Assembly (NCBI GenBank): GCA_031414695.1
Contig: JANNWG010000049.1
Location: 1 to 43,709, forward strand
Length of the DNA stretch: 43,709 nucleotides
Direction of reading: 5' to 3'
Source: UKL13-2 sp031414695
Lineage (GTDB): Bacteria; Pseudomonadota; Gammaproteobacteria; Burkholderiales; Usitatibacteraceae
The stretch's first letter is position 1. Each line of letters opens with the position of its first letter. The notes under the pieces were generated by a model. That model made no database searches, was not told where the DNA came from, and saw only the letters and a program-made list of their open reading frames with translations. Positions 25,301-33,640 of this stretch are shown piece by piece. The translations under genes and the position numbers were made by a program.

Positions 25301-25334
25301 AATAAAAAACCCCGCAGCTGCGGGGTTTTTTATT
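25301..25334. terminator. Bidirectional Rho-independent terminator
   Basis: A perfect 34-base palindrome: an A-rich run, ACCCCGCAG, its complement, and TTTTTTATT. It gives a GC stem of 7-8 bp with a U-rich tail on either strand. It lies between convergent genes (lipoprotein on plus, cytochrome c on minus) and serves both. Confidence 0.95.
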
Positions 25335-25348
25335 GAGTAACTTGAAAT

Positions 25349-25681
25349 TTAATACTTCATCCGCAAATTTGATTTTTCCTTCGAAAGATATGCTGCTAAA
25401 TCACGAATATCTTGCGGCGACAATGCGGCAGCGAGACCTTTCATGATGGCATTTTGACGTTTGCCGGATTTGTATTGATTTAGCACGGCAACTAAATAAT
25501 CTTCATGCTGACCAGCCAGTACAGGGTACTCTGGCAAGATAGGTTTAGCACCACCTTCACCATGGCAAGCCGTACAAGTGACCGCTTTAGTCTTACCTGC
25601 TTCGGCATTACCTTTTGCGGTAACCGCAAGTGGCAATGCGGCAATGAGTACTGCGAGGCTGAGTGTATTGATTAATTTCAT
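25349..25681 (-). CDS. Monohaem class I cytochrome c
   Basis: A 110-residue exported cytochrome with a signal peptide ending near ALPLAVTA-K (residue 22), one haem motif CTACHG at about 36-41, a short loop with PVLAGQHEDYL, and the axial Met in AIMKGLAAALSPQDI. The layout is that of c553/c4-half type small cytochromes. It starts 4 bp inside the end of the upstream cytochrome gene, so both are translated together. It may carry electrons from the respiratory chain to terminal reductases, or to the peroxidase at 13651-14673, but this is inference. Confidence 0.9.
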   Translation of the reverse strand: MKLINTLSLAVLIAALPLAVTAKGNAEAGKTKAVTCTACHGEGGAKPILPEYPVLAGQHEDYLVAVLNQYKSGKRQNAIMKGLAAALSPQDIRDLAAYLSKEKSNLRMKY

Positions 25682-26037
25682 TTCATCACCTTGCCCATAT
25701 CAGGATTTGCATAATAGGCAGAAATATCGAGGACTTCTTTTTCGGTTAAGGCGGCTGCAAGCGCTTTCATGGTGGGGTTATAACGTTCGCCTGAACGATA
25801 TGCGCGCAACGCGGAGACTAAGTAGCCCTCGCTTTGGTTACCAATGCGGGGCACATGAAATACTTCGGGAAATGCGGTTTTGGTGCCCGGCGCACCGTGG
25901 CAGCCGGAGCAAACGGCGATGGCTTTTTGGCGGCCTGCTTTTGCGTCACCTTTCGCACCGGCTACTGGTGCTTGAGCGATGGCAGACGTGAGCGCGAAGG
26001 CAAAAAAGAGTGCAAATGCTGCTGGGATTTTTTTCAT
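25678..26037 (-). CDS. Monohaem class I cytochrome c
   Basis: A 119-residue exported cytochrome with a cleavable signal (KKIPAAFALFFAFALTSAIA), one CSGCHG motif near 43-48, the loop PRIGNQSEGYL, and the axial Met in TMKALAAALTEKEV. It is a paralogue of the next gene: both share the C-x2-CHG, the Q-x-E-Y-L block and the M-K-x-LAAAL helix. Together they resemble the two halves of dihaem cytochrome c4 split into separate proteins. First gene of the pair; the region 26038-26140 upstream should hold its promoter. Confidence 0.9.
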   Translation of the reverse strand: MKKIPAAFALFFAFALTSAIAQAPVAGAKGDAKAGRQKAIAVCSGCHGAPGTKTAFPEVFHVPRIGNQSEGYLVSALRAYRSGERYNPTMKALAAALTEKEVLDISAYYANPDMGKVMK

Positions 26038-26140
26038 GAGTGATGGGTTTATGGCGACTAATTCGGACTTACTAATAACTTAAGATTATAGCGCACGACA
26101 GGCTAATCAAGCAAAGCGTAGGATTACACAATTGTCGCAA

Positions 26141-26860
26141 TTACACCTGTTTAGCCTCTTCAATCAGCGCCCAGACTGCTTTACCACCGGAGGTTTTTTG
26201 TAAGCCCGCTACAATATTAGCGTGATGTTTGAGCTCAATTTCAGTGGCTAACAACACTTTGAGTTTATCGGGCCGTTTGAGTTCAATGGCGTTTGCTTTT
26301 TTAGCCCCCGCGTTGATGCCAATATCTAAACTATTTTGCCCACGGGTGAGCGCTAGGTAAACTTCGCCTAACAACTCAGCGTCTAGTAAAGCGCCATGCA
26401 ATTCGCGGGCGCTATTGTCGATTTCAAAGCGTTCACACAAGGCATTGAGGGAGTTTTTTTTGCCTGGAAATTGATCCCGCGCCATTTTCAGGGTATCAAG
26501 GATGGCGCGCTTGCCACTACCTTTATCAATAGCAGGCTTTTTAACGCGGGCCAATTCCGCATTTAAAAAGCCGACGTCAAAGGCAGCGTTGTGAATTACT
26601 AATTCAGCGTCACCAATATAGGCTAAAAATTCTTCAGCGACAGCGGCAAATAGAGGTTTATCGGCTAAAAAATCAATTGAAATTCCGTGGACTTGCTGTG
26701 CGCCTGGGTCAATATCGCGTTCAGGATTTAAGTAAGTGTGAAAATTATTTTTTGTAAATCGACGATCAATCATTTCAACGCAGGCAAGCTCAATCACGCG
26801 GTGCCCTTGATCGGCAGATAGGCCGGTGGTCTCCGTATCAAGAAATAGTTGACGACTCAT
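26141..26860 (-). CDS. dnaQ: DNA polymerase III epsilon subunit
   Basis: The 3'-5' proofreading exonuclease of the replicase. The 239-residue protein has the exonuclease motifs: I with the DTETTGL acidic pair (D7, E9), II around NAAFDVGFLN near residue 91, and III in HGALLDAELLGEVYLAL near 155. It also has the C-terminal region needed to bind the alpha subunit. The start overlaps the rnhA stop by 4 bp (ATGA). The rnhA-dnaQ order is well conserved in proteobacteria. Confidence 0.95.
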   Translation of the reverse strand: MSRQLFLDTETTGLSADQGHRVIELACVEMIDRRFTKNNFHTYLNPERDIDPGAQQVHGISIDFLADKPLFAAVAEEFLAYIGDAELVIHNAAFDVGFLNAELARVKKPAIDKGSGKRAILDTLKMARDQFPGKKNSLNALCERFEIDNSARELHGALLDAELLGEVYLALTRGQNSLDIGINAGAKKANAIELKRPDKLKVLLATEIELKHHANIVAGLQKTSGGKAVWALIEEAKQV

Positions 26861-27366
26861 GCGCTGACTTTCGCGGTACTTGAGGCGTTTGCGCTAGACG
26901 ATTTAGCGCTCTCGACACCAAGATTTGCCAATTGATCAGCGCGCTCATTGCCCGGATGCCCAGAGTGCCCTTTCACCCAGCGCCAATCTACGCGGTGTTG
27001 TGCCGCCAGCACATCAAGGGTACGCCATAGGTCGTCATTTTTGACCGGCTTTTTGTCAGATGTGCGCCAGCCATTGCGCTTCCAGCCATGTATCCATTCG
27101 CTAATGCCTTTTTGCACATAGGATGAATCGGTATAAATAATGACTTCACTTTCGCGCTTTAAGGCGCGCAATGCTTCGATCACTGCGGTTAATTCCATTC
27201 GATTGTTGGTCGTGTTCGCTTCACCGCCAAAAATCTCTTTACTTGCCTCGCCTGACTGCAGCCACGCGCCCCATCCGCCTAAGCCAGGGTTGCCCTTGCA
27301 AGCGCCATCGGCGTAGATAACTACTTTTGTAGCGCCTGTCATTACGCCCGTTGTTACTTCCGTCAT
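26857..27366 (-). CDS. rnhA: Ribonuclease HI
   Basis: Cuts RNA in RNA-DNA hybrids, removing primers and R-loops. In 169 residues the catalytic carboxylates appear in order: YADGACKGNPG (D18 region), the Glu in NNRMELTAVIEAL near 57, YTDSSYV near 79 and GNERADQLAN near 143, with the handle WIHGWKRNGWRTSDKKPV. The C-terminus has an Ala/Ser-rich tail of about 18 residues beyond the normal 155, of no known role. The start overlaps the methyltransferase stop by one base and the stop overlaps dnaQ by 4. Confidence 0.96.
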   Translation of the reverse strand: MTEVTTGVMTGATKVVIYADGACKGNPGLGGWGAWLQSGEASKEIFGGEANTTNNRMELTAVIEALRALKRESEVIIYTDSSYVQKGISEWIHGWKRNGWRTSDKKPVKNDDLWRTLDVLAAQHRVDWRWVKGHSGHPGNERADQLANLGVESAKSSSANASSTAKVSA

Positions 27367-28121
27367 TACTTAATCACTTTCAAGTGTTTTGGAGTCGCGC
27401 TGTGTCTATTCGCTACCGCTGCAAATTTACGTTCTTTTTTGGCCTTGTCACTCCATGCCGGCATGATGCGCCGCATACCTTGCACGCGTTTCACCGCTTC
27501 CAACATATACACGCCACCAGCAACCCCCCACCAACGCTCGCCAAGGCGCTCCATAAAATTCCAGCGCGTTTGCCACGTGATGGATGTTACAGGCGGGATA
27601 TAGCAAGTTAGCTTTCCTTTGGATGGCTCAAAACTCAACAACTCAAGCCAATCTTTCATCCGTACGAGCGACACAAATTGACCATCCCAAGGCGCGGCAT
27701 TAGATGAAAAAAGTCGTTTTGACCCATACAAACTCCACGGATTAAAACCAATAATTAAAATGCGCCCTTCCGGCCGCATGATGCGATCCACCTCGCGCAA
27801 AATTTCATGCGGCGTCTCGGTGAATTCCAACGTGTGCGGTAACACGCAAAGGTCAACCGACTGCGCCTCAAACGGTAGCTGATGAAATTCTGCCGCCACC
27901 GCCGCTGCGGGGTGCGCTGAGGACGAAACGATGAGACGATTCGTCATACGCGATTCGCGCAGCAAATCGTATTCTGGCAGGCCGAGCTGTACTGCATGGT
28001 AGCCAAATATATCTGGTGTCACCGTATCGAGCCACTCACGTTCGCGCGCCATCGTGTACGCACCTAATGGCGTACTTAGCCAGTCGGCTAAACTGTTGTT
28101 GGATTTTGTCGAAAAACTCAT
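27366..28121 (-). CDS. SAM-dependent methyltransferase
   Basis: A 251-residue class I methyltransferase-like protein. An N-terminal WLSTPLGAYTMARERE block is typical of the proteins found between gloB and rnhA. The SAM core is a compact type 11 fold: the acidic loop and LCVLPHTLEFTETPHEILREVDRIMRPEGRILIIGFNPWS (about residues 92-132) are the diagnostic part. Gly-rich motif I is poor, so cofactor binding may be weak. Substrate unknown. Its ATG directly abuts the ATG of gloB on the other strand, giving CATATG at the junction. Confidence 0.85.
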   Translation of the reverse strand: MSFSTKSNNSLADWLSTPLGAYTMAREREWLDTVTPDIFGYHAVQLGLPEYDLLRESRMTNRLIVSSSAHPAAAVAAEFHQLPFEAQSVDLCVLPHTLEFTETPHEILREVDRIMRPEGRILIIGFNPWSLYGSKRLFSSNAAPWDGQFVSLVRMKDWLELLSFEPSKGKLTCYIPPVTSITWQTRWNFMERLGERWWGVAGGVYMLEAVKRVQGMRRIMPAWSDKAKKERKFAAVANRHSATPKHLKVIK

Positions 28122-28934
28122 ATGGAAATTTTAACTGGAATGTTGACAGTCTTCCCCGTCCCCGCGTTTACTGATAATTATTTGTGGGTCATCCACGATA
28201 AGTCAAACGCCATGGTAGTTGACCCCGGTGATGCCACACCTGTCATCAACTATTTAGCCGCTCATGACTTAACGCTCAGCGCGATATTAATTACCCACCA
28301 TCATGGTGACCATACCGGCGGCATCGCCGCACTACTGGCGTGGTGTGGCAATGACATACCAGTTTATGCGCCCGCAGACACCAAAACATCAACTATTAAA
28401 GCCCGCACCCACCTTGCCGATCCAAGCAATAATGTCGCAAACACCCCGCTAGGATTAGACTTTCAAGTTTTAACACTTCCCGGCCATACGCTTGACCATA
28501 TCGCCTACTATGATGCCAAGCATGGCTTATGTTTTTGCGGCGACGTGCTATTCGCAGGCGGCTGTGGGCGGCTACGCGAAGGCACACCCGCGCAAGCGCA
28601 GCATTCACTCGCGCAATTACGCGCTCTACCGCCCGCAACAAAAATATTTTGCGCGCATGAATACACGTTGGACAATTTGCGCTTCGCTATCGAAGTGGAG
28701 CCCAACAATAAAGCGCTACAAGAACGCATCATCGTTGAAACAAAAAAACGCGCAGAAAATAAGCCAACGCTACCCACAACCATTGGTCTCGAAATCGCCA
28801 CGAATCCATTCCTACGATGGGATAGCGAAGAAGTGAAACACGCCGCAGTACGGGCGTCTTCAAGCAAAATTTCCGCAAACAGCCCGCCAGATATTGTGTT
28901 TGCTGAAATTCGCAGGTGGAAAGATCGGTTTTGA
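28122..28934 (+). CDS. gloB: Hydroxyacylglutathione hydrolase (glyoxalase II)
   Basis: GloB hydrolyses S-lactoylglutathione to lactate and glutathione in methylglyoxal detoxification. The metallo-beta-lactamase fold has THHHGDHTGG near residues 58-67 (His ligands and Asp), LPGHTLDHIAYY near 115, the FCGDVLFAGGCGRLREGT block near 139, and a C-terminal helical domain with NPFLRW. I keep the ATG at 28122; alignment with short N-termini of the family would also allow the ATG at 28140. Neither start has a good ribosome site. Confidence 0.94.
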   Translation: MEILTGMLTVFPVPAFTDNYLWVIHDKSNAMVVDPGDATPVINYLAAHDLTLSAILITHHHGDHTGGIAALLAWCGNDIPVYAPADTKTSTIKARTHLADPSNNVANTPLGLDFQVLTLPGHTLDHIAYYDAKHGLCFCGDVLFAGGCGRLREGTPAQAQHSLAQLRALPPATKIFCAHEYTLDNLRFAIEVEPNNKALQERIIVETKKRAENKPTLPTTIGLEIATNPFLRWDSEEVKHAAVRASSSKISANSPPDIVFAEIRRWKDRF

Positions 28935-28956
28935 GCGCGTAAACATTCGATTGAAC

Positions 28957-29000
28957 TTGCCGCATTCATCGCACATCTGCGGCAAACCATCGCATGTGCG
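28957..29000 (+). promoter_or_regulatory. Candidate H-type RNA pseudoknot in the leader of the 29057 gene
   Basis: Four perfect arms are interleaved in 44 bases: TTGCCGCA (28957-28964) pairs with TGCGGCAA (28978-28985), and CGCACAT (28970-28976) pairs with ATGTGCG (28994-29000). As RNA this gives stem 1 of 8 bp and stem 2 of 7 bp with loops of 5, 1 and 8 bases, a proper H-type geometry. It lies 22 bp after gloB and 56 bp before the next ATG. It might instead be two competing hairpins. Confidence 0.4.
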
Positions 29001-29056
29001 TATCAATATGAAAAACGCTGCACTACATTGTCGATGTCATTAACTAAAGGACAGCT

Positions 29057-29656
29057 ATGACATACAAAGCAGTCATTCTCGCCGTTGCTCTTTCATGGTT
29101 CATGGTCGGATTTGGATCATATAGATTTAGCGTTCCAGGCTGGCATTTGGCTGGCTCAACGCCCGAAAAATACATGGCCGTTGGTAGTTCCGTTGCAGGG
29201 AGAATGGGAGGACCAGCAGCATTTTTGATTGGTCTGGAGGCCAGTACAGAAGGATTTGGCACGCTAATGCAGATATTCCCAGCCACTAAATTTGAAGGGC
29301 AGCGCGTGCGATTTTCGGCTCGAATCCGTTCAACTAGAGACTTAAATACAGCCACGGGGCTTTGGATGCGGATCGATGACGCTGAGGGTCGTTATTTAGT
29401 CTATGACGATATACAAGAGCCACTGCCAGTAAGAAAAAGCTGGACACGTTTTGAAGTTGTTTTAGACGTCCCAATCGGTGCACGCAATATCGCTATCGGA
29501 ATCGCGTTAAAAGGTAACGGCGCGCTTGGGATTGACGATGTCAAATTTGAAACTGTACCCATGACAGCACTTGTCACTGGAAGAAAACAAATTGACTCAA
29601 ATTCAATATCGTCTACCTATAACTTGGAGCCAACAAATCTTGATTTCAAAAACTGA
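29057..29656 (+). CDS. Secreted or anchored protein with a jelly-roll-like domain
   Basis: A 199-residue protein with an N-terminal hydrophobic segment (about residues 5-22) that serves as signal or anchor. From about 55 to 172 it has the pattern F-G-x-R-V-R-x-S-A...LWMRIDD...YLVYDDIQE...W-T-R-F-E-V-V-LDVP...GNGALGIDDVKFE, which I know from beta-sandwich domains at the end of many bacterial regulators and hypothetical proteins. The ligand is not known. A good AAGGA site precedes the ATG. It overlaps the sensor kinase start by 17 bp, so it may be the partner or sensor accessory of that kinase. Confidence 0.7.
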   Translation: MTYKAVILAVALSWFMVGFGSYRFSVPGWHLAGSTPEKYMAVGSSVAGRMGGPAAFLIGLEASTEGFGTLMQIFPATKFEGQRVRFSARIRSTRDLNTATGLWMRIDDAEGRYLVYDDIQEPLPVRKSWTRFEVVLDVPIGARNIAIGIALKGNGALGIDDVKFETVPMTALVTGRKQIDSNSISSTYNLEPTNLDFKN

Positions 29657-30632
29657 AGACACACCTTTACCTCATCCATATGCTGTTTGGTGGGTTGCTG
29701 CCATAGCGTTATTTTTGATATGGCTGATCAGCTTCGGCGGCTATCCTGCCTGGCCTATCTGGCTACTGCGGTTGCTGATTGGCATTGGCCTTGCGCACAC
29801 CCTAGCGAACCTATTTCTGCATCGTTTTGGACTTGTTGGGAAATTTGTTGTCGCAATGCTGTCTGCGTCTTTGGTTGCGTTCCTTACAGATTACGCCTTA
29901 AGTCTGACAAATTTCGCCTACACCGCTCAAATTGGCGATTTGAAGGACGTTTTAATACCCACAGCATTTTTTTCTTATCTGCTGATCTCATCCATCCTCG
30001 CCGAAGAGTCAAACCGACAAGCAAAGTCCGAACGCCAAATGATCGAACTCAAGCTAAACGCTTTACAAGCGCAAATCGAGCCGCATTTTTTATACAACAC
30101 ACTCGCCAATGTGCAAGTACTCGTTCGATCTACACCCATCGTTGCAGATCAAATGTTGCAGCATCTCATCACCTATCTCAAAGCGGCGATACCGGACGTG
30201 CGAAATGGGCGCGGCCTATTGGGACAAGAAGTGGATCGCGCCCAATCATATTTACAAATCATGCAAATCCGAATGGGCGCGCGACTGCAATTTGCGATAA
30301 ACATTGACGATGATTTACGCCAAATCGCCATCCCGCCACTAGGGCTGCTTACGTTGGTAGAGAATGCTGTGCAGCATGGCATTGATCGTCTGCCTGAAGG
30401 CGGGAGGGTAATGATTAGCGCTGCGAAGGACGATAAGAAGTTGATCCTCAAAGTGATTGATAACGGCGCAGGGTTTGGCGATGAAATTGGCAGCGGCATG
30501 GGGCTGACTAATCTGCGTGAGCGACTGGAAACACTGTATGGCAAACACGCAAAACTCGACCTCGCCCACGCCAGCCCGCGCGGAGTGGAAGCCACGCTAG
30601 AATTGCCGCTTGAATTCAAACTTGAAGTGTAA
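29640..30632 (+). CDS. LytS-type sensor histidine kinase
   Basis: A 330-residue inner-membrane kinase. Residues about 18-125 form four transmembrane segments with short loops, so there is no large external sensor. The His_kinase domain has QIEPHFLYNTLANVQ with the phospho-accepting His, and then the ATPase part with LLTLVENAVQHGI (N box) and the DNGAGFGDEIGSGMGLTNLRERL (G boxes). I chose the TTG at 29640 because TTGGAG lies 10 bases upstream; longer in-frame starts have no site. The LytTR regulator follows after 9 bp, so signal transfer between the two is likely. Confidence 0.85.
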   Translation: MISKTEDTPLPHPYAVWWVAAIALFLIWLISFGGYPAWPIWLLRLLIGIGLAHTLANLFLHRFGLVGKFVVAMLSASLVAFLTDYALSLTNFAYTAQIGDLKDVLIPTAFFSYLLISSILAEESNRQAKSERQMIELKLNALQAQIEPHFLYNTLANVQVLVRSTPIVADQMLQHLITYLKAAIPDVRNGRGLLGQEVDRAQSYLQIMQIRMGARLQFAINIDDDLRQIAIPPLGLLTLVENAVQHGIDRLPEGGRVMISAAKDDKKLILKVIDNGAGFGDEIGSGMGLTNLRERLETLYGKHAKLDLAHASPRGVEATLELPLEFKLEV

Positions 30633-30641
30633 AACTAGTTG

Positions 30642-31388
30642 ATGCCCAATTTTTCTGCTGTACTCGTTGAAGATGAACCGCTGTTACTTCAAAGCCTCAC
30701 CACACATCTGGCGCAACTGTGGCCGCAGCTTGACACCACACGCCAAGCTAGAGATGGTGTGGCCGCGTTAAAACTTATCAGCGAAAAATTGCCTGACATT
30801 GTCTTTCTCGATATCCATTTACCCGGCCTCAACGGGCTTGAAATTGCGCGCCTAGTTTCAGGCCGCTGTCATGTTGTATTTGTCACCGCTTACGCCGAGC
30901 ATGCTGCCGCAGCATTTGATGAAGGCGCGCTGGATTTTGTGGTGAAGCCGATTATTTCTGAGCGCCTACAAGTCACTATTGCGCGCTTACGCCAACGTGT
31001 ATGCGAGACGCCGCAAGACGTCACTGAAGCATTACGTCGCCTGACCAAAATGCAGCAAACAGAATACATACGCTGGATTCAAGCCTCCGTCGGCAACCAA
31101 ATCAAAATCGTGCCAACGGAAGAAATACTCTACTTTCAAGCGGATGCCAAATATACAAAAGTGGTCAGCAAACGCGGCGAATGTCATATACGCCGCACAA
31201 TTAAAGAGCTCATTGACTCCCTTGATCCCGACGCATTTTGGCAGGTACATCGCGGCACTGTCGTACAAGCCAGTATGATAGATTCCCTCACGCGCAATGG
31301 CGAATCAATGACCATCAAATTAATTGGTCATGCCGAAAAAATCACCGTTAGCTTGCCATATCAGCACCTATTCAAACAACGCATGTAA
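30642..31388 (+). CDS. LytR/AlgR family response regulator
   Basis: A 248-residue regulator. Receiver domain 5-120 with the acidic pocket VEDEP near the start, the phospho-Asp in DIVFLDIHLPG near 54, the T/S in FVTAYAEHA and Lys in DFVVKPI. After a linker with a helical stretch, the LytTR DNA-binding domain occupies about 140-248: IKIVPTEEILYFQADAKYT, the VHRGTVV block and the C-terminal LPYQHLFKQR. A TTG at 30639 is an alternative start. It should act at direct repeats near its target promoters; none is obvious nearby. Confidence 0.92.
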   Translation: MPNFSAVLVEDEPLLLQSLTTHLAQLWPQLDTTRQARDGVAALKLISEKLPDIVFLDIHLPGLNGLEIARLVSGRCHVVFVTAYAEHAAAAFDEGALDFVVKPIISERLQVTIARLRQRVCETPQDVTEALRRLTKMQQTEYIRWIQASVGNQIKIVPTEEILYFQADAKYTKVVSKRGECHIRRTIKELIDSLDPDAFWQVHRGTVVQASMIDSLTRNGESMTIKLIGHAEKITVSLPYQHLFKQRM

Positions 31389-31480
31389 GCGCGATACTTA
31401 AACAGCATAGGTGGCAACAATACGTAGTAACAACGAGTTGCATAACATCTAGCAACAACATGAAATAAATAGGTCTAATA

Positions 31481-31957
31481 ATGTTTACTATCCGCACCGC
31501 CGCCCCCGCTGACGTACCCGATATTTTTGCGCTTATCAACCAACTCGCGGTGCATGAAAAACTTGAAGACATGGTGACGGGTACGCCAGCCATGTTGCAC
31601 AACGCATTATTTGGTGAGCGCCCAGCTTGCGAATGTGTGATGGCGATGGATGACATGAAGCCTATCGGCTTTGCACTTTTTTTCACAACGTACTCAACCT
31701 TCCTCGCCAAGCCCGGACTTTATTTAGAAGATTTATTTGTCATTCCTGCGGCGCGTGGGCGCGGCTACGGCAAAGCGCTCATCGTGCATTTAGCAGCACT
31801 TGCTAAGTCACGTAATTGCGGGCGATTTGAGTGGCGCGTGTTGGATTGGAATACGCCGTCCATTGATTTCTATAAATCCCTTGGCGCACAAATATTGCCG
31901 GAGTGGCATTTGGTGCGAATGACTGAAAGCGAGATTGCTACATTAGTTAATTTGTAA
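31481..31957 (+). CDS. GNAT acetyltransferase, SSAT-like
   Basis: A 158-residue N-acetyltransferase. The acetyl-CoA pyrophosphate loop is ARGRGYGK near residues 90-97, preceded by the LYLEDLFVIPA strand, and the C-terminal part has EWRVLDWNTPSIDFYKSLGA. These blocks are close to the spermidine/spermine or thialysine acetyltransferase subgroup, so a small amine (polyamine or diamine) is the probable acceptor. Cytosolic. It stands alone between the regulator and tldD, with 92 bp upstream that could hold its promoter. Confidence 0.85.
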   Translation: MFTIRTAAPADVPDIFALINQLAVHEKLEDMVTGTPAMLHNALFGERPACECVMAMDDMKPIGFALFFTTYSTFLAKPGLYLEDLFVIPAARGRGYGKALIVHLAALAKSRNCGRFEWRVLDWNTPSIDFYKSLGAQILPEWHLVRMTESEIATLVNL

Positions 31958-32030
31958 GTTTGAATATTTTCGCGGCTCTTTTCATCTAGTGTGCAGGTAA
32001 AATCATCACATCACATATTTAAGACAAAAC

Positions 32031-33482
32031 ATGACCGCTTCCATCGAATCCATTTTTAAGCGCATCGCACCCGCGTGCGATTTTTGTTCTTTTCGTTTAG
32101 TGGAGGAAACCTCTGAACGCTTATCAGTCGAGCAAAATGTGGTTGAGCCGCCCACGACTTTTGTTGATCGCGGTGTAATGATTACCGTAATTGACAAGGG
32201 TGGCTATGGCTATGCAGCAACATCTGATATCACTGAATCTGGTTTACGGGCTGCAGCACAACGCGCACTTGAATGGGCGCATTTAACGGCATCACGTTCA
32301 GTCACTGATTATTCGGCTATCGCCCGTGCTCAAGCGCGATTATCGACTGGGCAATATCAAACGCGCGTAACGCAAAGCCCAACTGATTTATCACTCAAAG
32401 ACAAAATCGCGCTGCTCATGACACAAAGTCAGGCGTGCAAAATCGACGATAAGATCGTCGATTGGTCAGCGAGCTTTTGGACGACACACACTAAGCAATT
32501 ATTTGTCACCGCTGACGGCGGCTTTATCAATCAAGAATGGGATTTTTTAGTGCCGTCGTTATCGGTGACGGCTTTTCACCAAGGCGAATCACAAACCCGA
32601 TCATTTGGCGGCCGCTATAACGGCTTTTGCCAACAAGGTGGATTTGAGATTGTGGAGCGCGCAGGATTTTTTAGCGCAGGCTTACAAACAGCCACCGAAG
32701 CGCTACAGCTATTGAGCGCACTCAACTGCCCATCCGGTAAGCTAGATGTCATCTTGATGCCAGATCAAATGATGCTGCAAATTCATGAATCTATCGGCCA
32801 CCCGTTGGAACTTGATCGCATCTTGGGCGACGAACGTAATTACGCGGGTACTAGCTTTGTCACCTTGGATATGTTTGGCACCTATCAGTATGGCTCACCG
32901 CTACTCAATGTGACCTTTGACCCGACCATGACGGAGCAATTTGCCAGCTTTGCGTATGACGATGACGGTGCCAAGGCACAAAAAGAGTTCATCATCAAAG
33001 ACGGTTTATTGACACGTCCACTTGGCGGTGCGATTTCACAAGCACGCGCCAATATGCCGGGCGTCTCCACCACGCGCGCTTGTGCATGGAATAGAGCGCC
33101 GATAGATCGTATGTCGAATTTAAATATTGAAAATGGCACAACCTCGCTCGACGACATGGTGGCCTCGACTGATGATGGCGTATTGATGCGCACCAATGTG
33201 TCTTGGTCAATCGATGATTCGCGCAATAAATTTCAATTTGGCTGCGAAATTGGGCAACGCATTACTAACGGCAAGCTTGGTGAAATTGTAAAAAACCCAA
33301 ACTATCGCGGAATCTCCGCCACATTTTGGCGGTCTTTATCTGCCGTCGGCAATGCCGACACCCAAGAAATCATGGGCACGCCCTACTGCGGCAAAGGCGA
33401 GCCAAATCAAGTCATCCGTGTCGGCCACGCTAGCCCTGCGTGTAAATTTTCCGCCATTGATGTATTTGGCGGCGAAGGCTAA
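32031..33482 (+). CDS. tldD: TldD-type metalloprotease subunit
   Basis: TldD is the zinc protease half of the TldD/TldE heterodimer, which trims unfolded peptides and matures some modified peptides such as microcin B17. The 483-residue protein has the catalytic HESIGH motif with H252, E253 and H257, a following EL block, a GMVGYDE-like strand and the Cys near the C-terminus (PYCGKGEP or ACKFS) that would be the third ligand. The upstream partner-like gene follows within 160 bp, an arrangement unlike E. coli, where tldD and tldE are distant. No peptide precursor gene was found beside them. Confidence 0.85.
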   Translation: MTASIESIFKRIAPACDFCSFRLVEETSERLSVEQNVVEPPTTFVDRGVMITVIDKGGYGYAATSDITESGLRAAAQRALEWAHLTASRSVTDYSAIARAQARLSTGQYQTRVTQSPTDLSLKDKIALLMTQSQACKIDDKIVDWSASFWTTHTKQLFVTADGGFINQEWDFLVPSLSVTAFHQGESQTRSFGGRYNGFCQQGGFEIVERAGFFSAGLQTATEALQLLSALNCPSGKLDVILMPDQMMLQIHESIGHPLELDRILGDERNYAGTSFVTLDMFGTYQYGSPLLNVTFDPTMTEQFASFAYDDDGAKAQKEFIIKDGLLTRPLGGAISQARANMPGVSTTRACAWNRAPIDRMSNLNIENGTTSLDDMVASTDDGVLMRTNVSWSIDDSRNKFQFGCEIGQRITNGKLGEIVKNPNYRGISATFWRSLSAVGNADTQEIMGTPYCGKGEPNQVIRVGHASPACKFSAIDVFGGEG

Positions 33483-33488
33483 AAACTA

Positions 33489-33613
33489 TTTACCGCCGAT
33501 GAACGCCGATGGTCGCCGATGAAGTCAAAATCAAACTGTAAACATGCTTTATAAAAGCAATTTAATCTTTTGGTTTATATCGGCGTTTATCGGCGTCCAT
33601 CGGCGGTTAAATA
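33489..33613. repeat. CGCCGAT-rich inverted repeat between tldD and tldE
   Basis: The left arm 33489-33524 is three tandem 12-base units of the form CGCCGATGAACG / CGCCGATGGTCG / CGCCGATGAAG, and the right arm 33578-33613 is its near inverse complement, ATCGGCGTTTATCGGCGTCC. The 53-base centre is AT-rich. Elements with this word are dispersed in many proteobacterial genomes; this copy occupies most of the 158-bp spacer. Confidence 0.75.
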
Positions 33614-33640
33614 AAACTACAAAATTACTTATTTCTCGCT

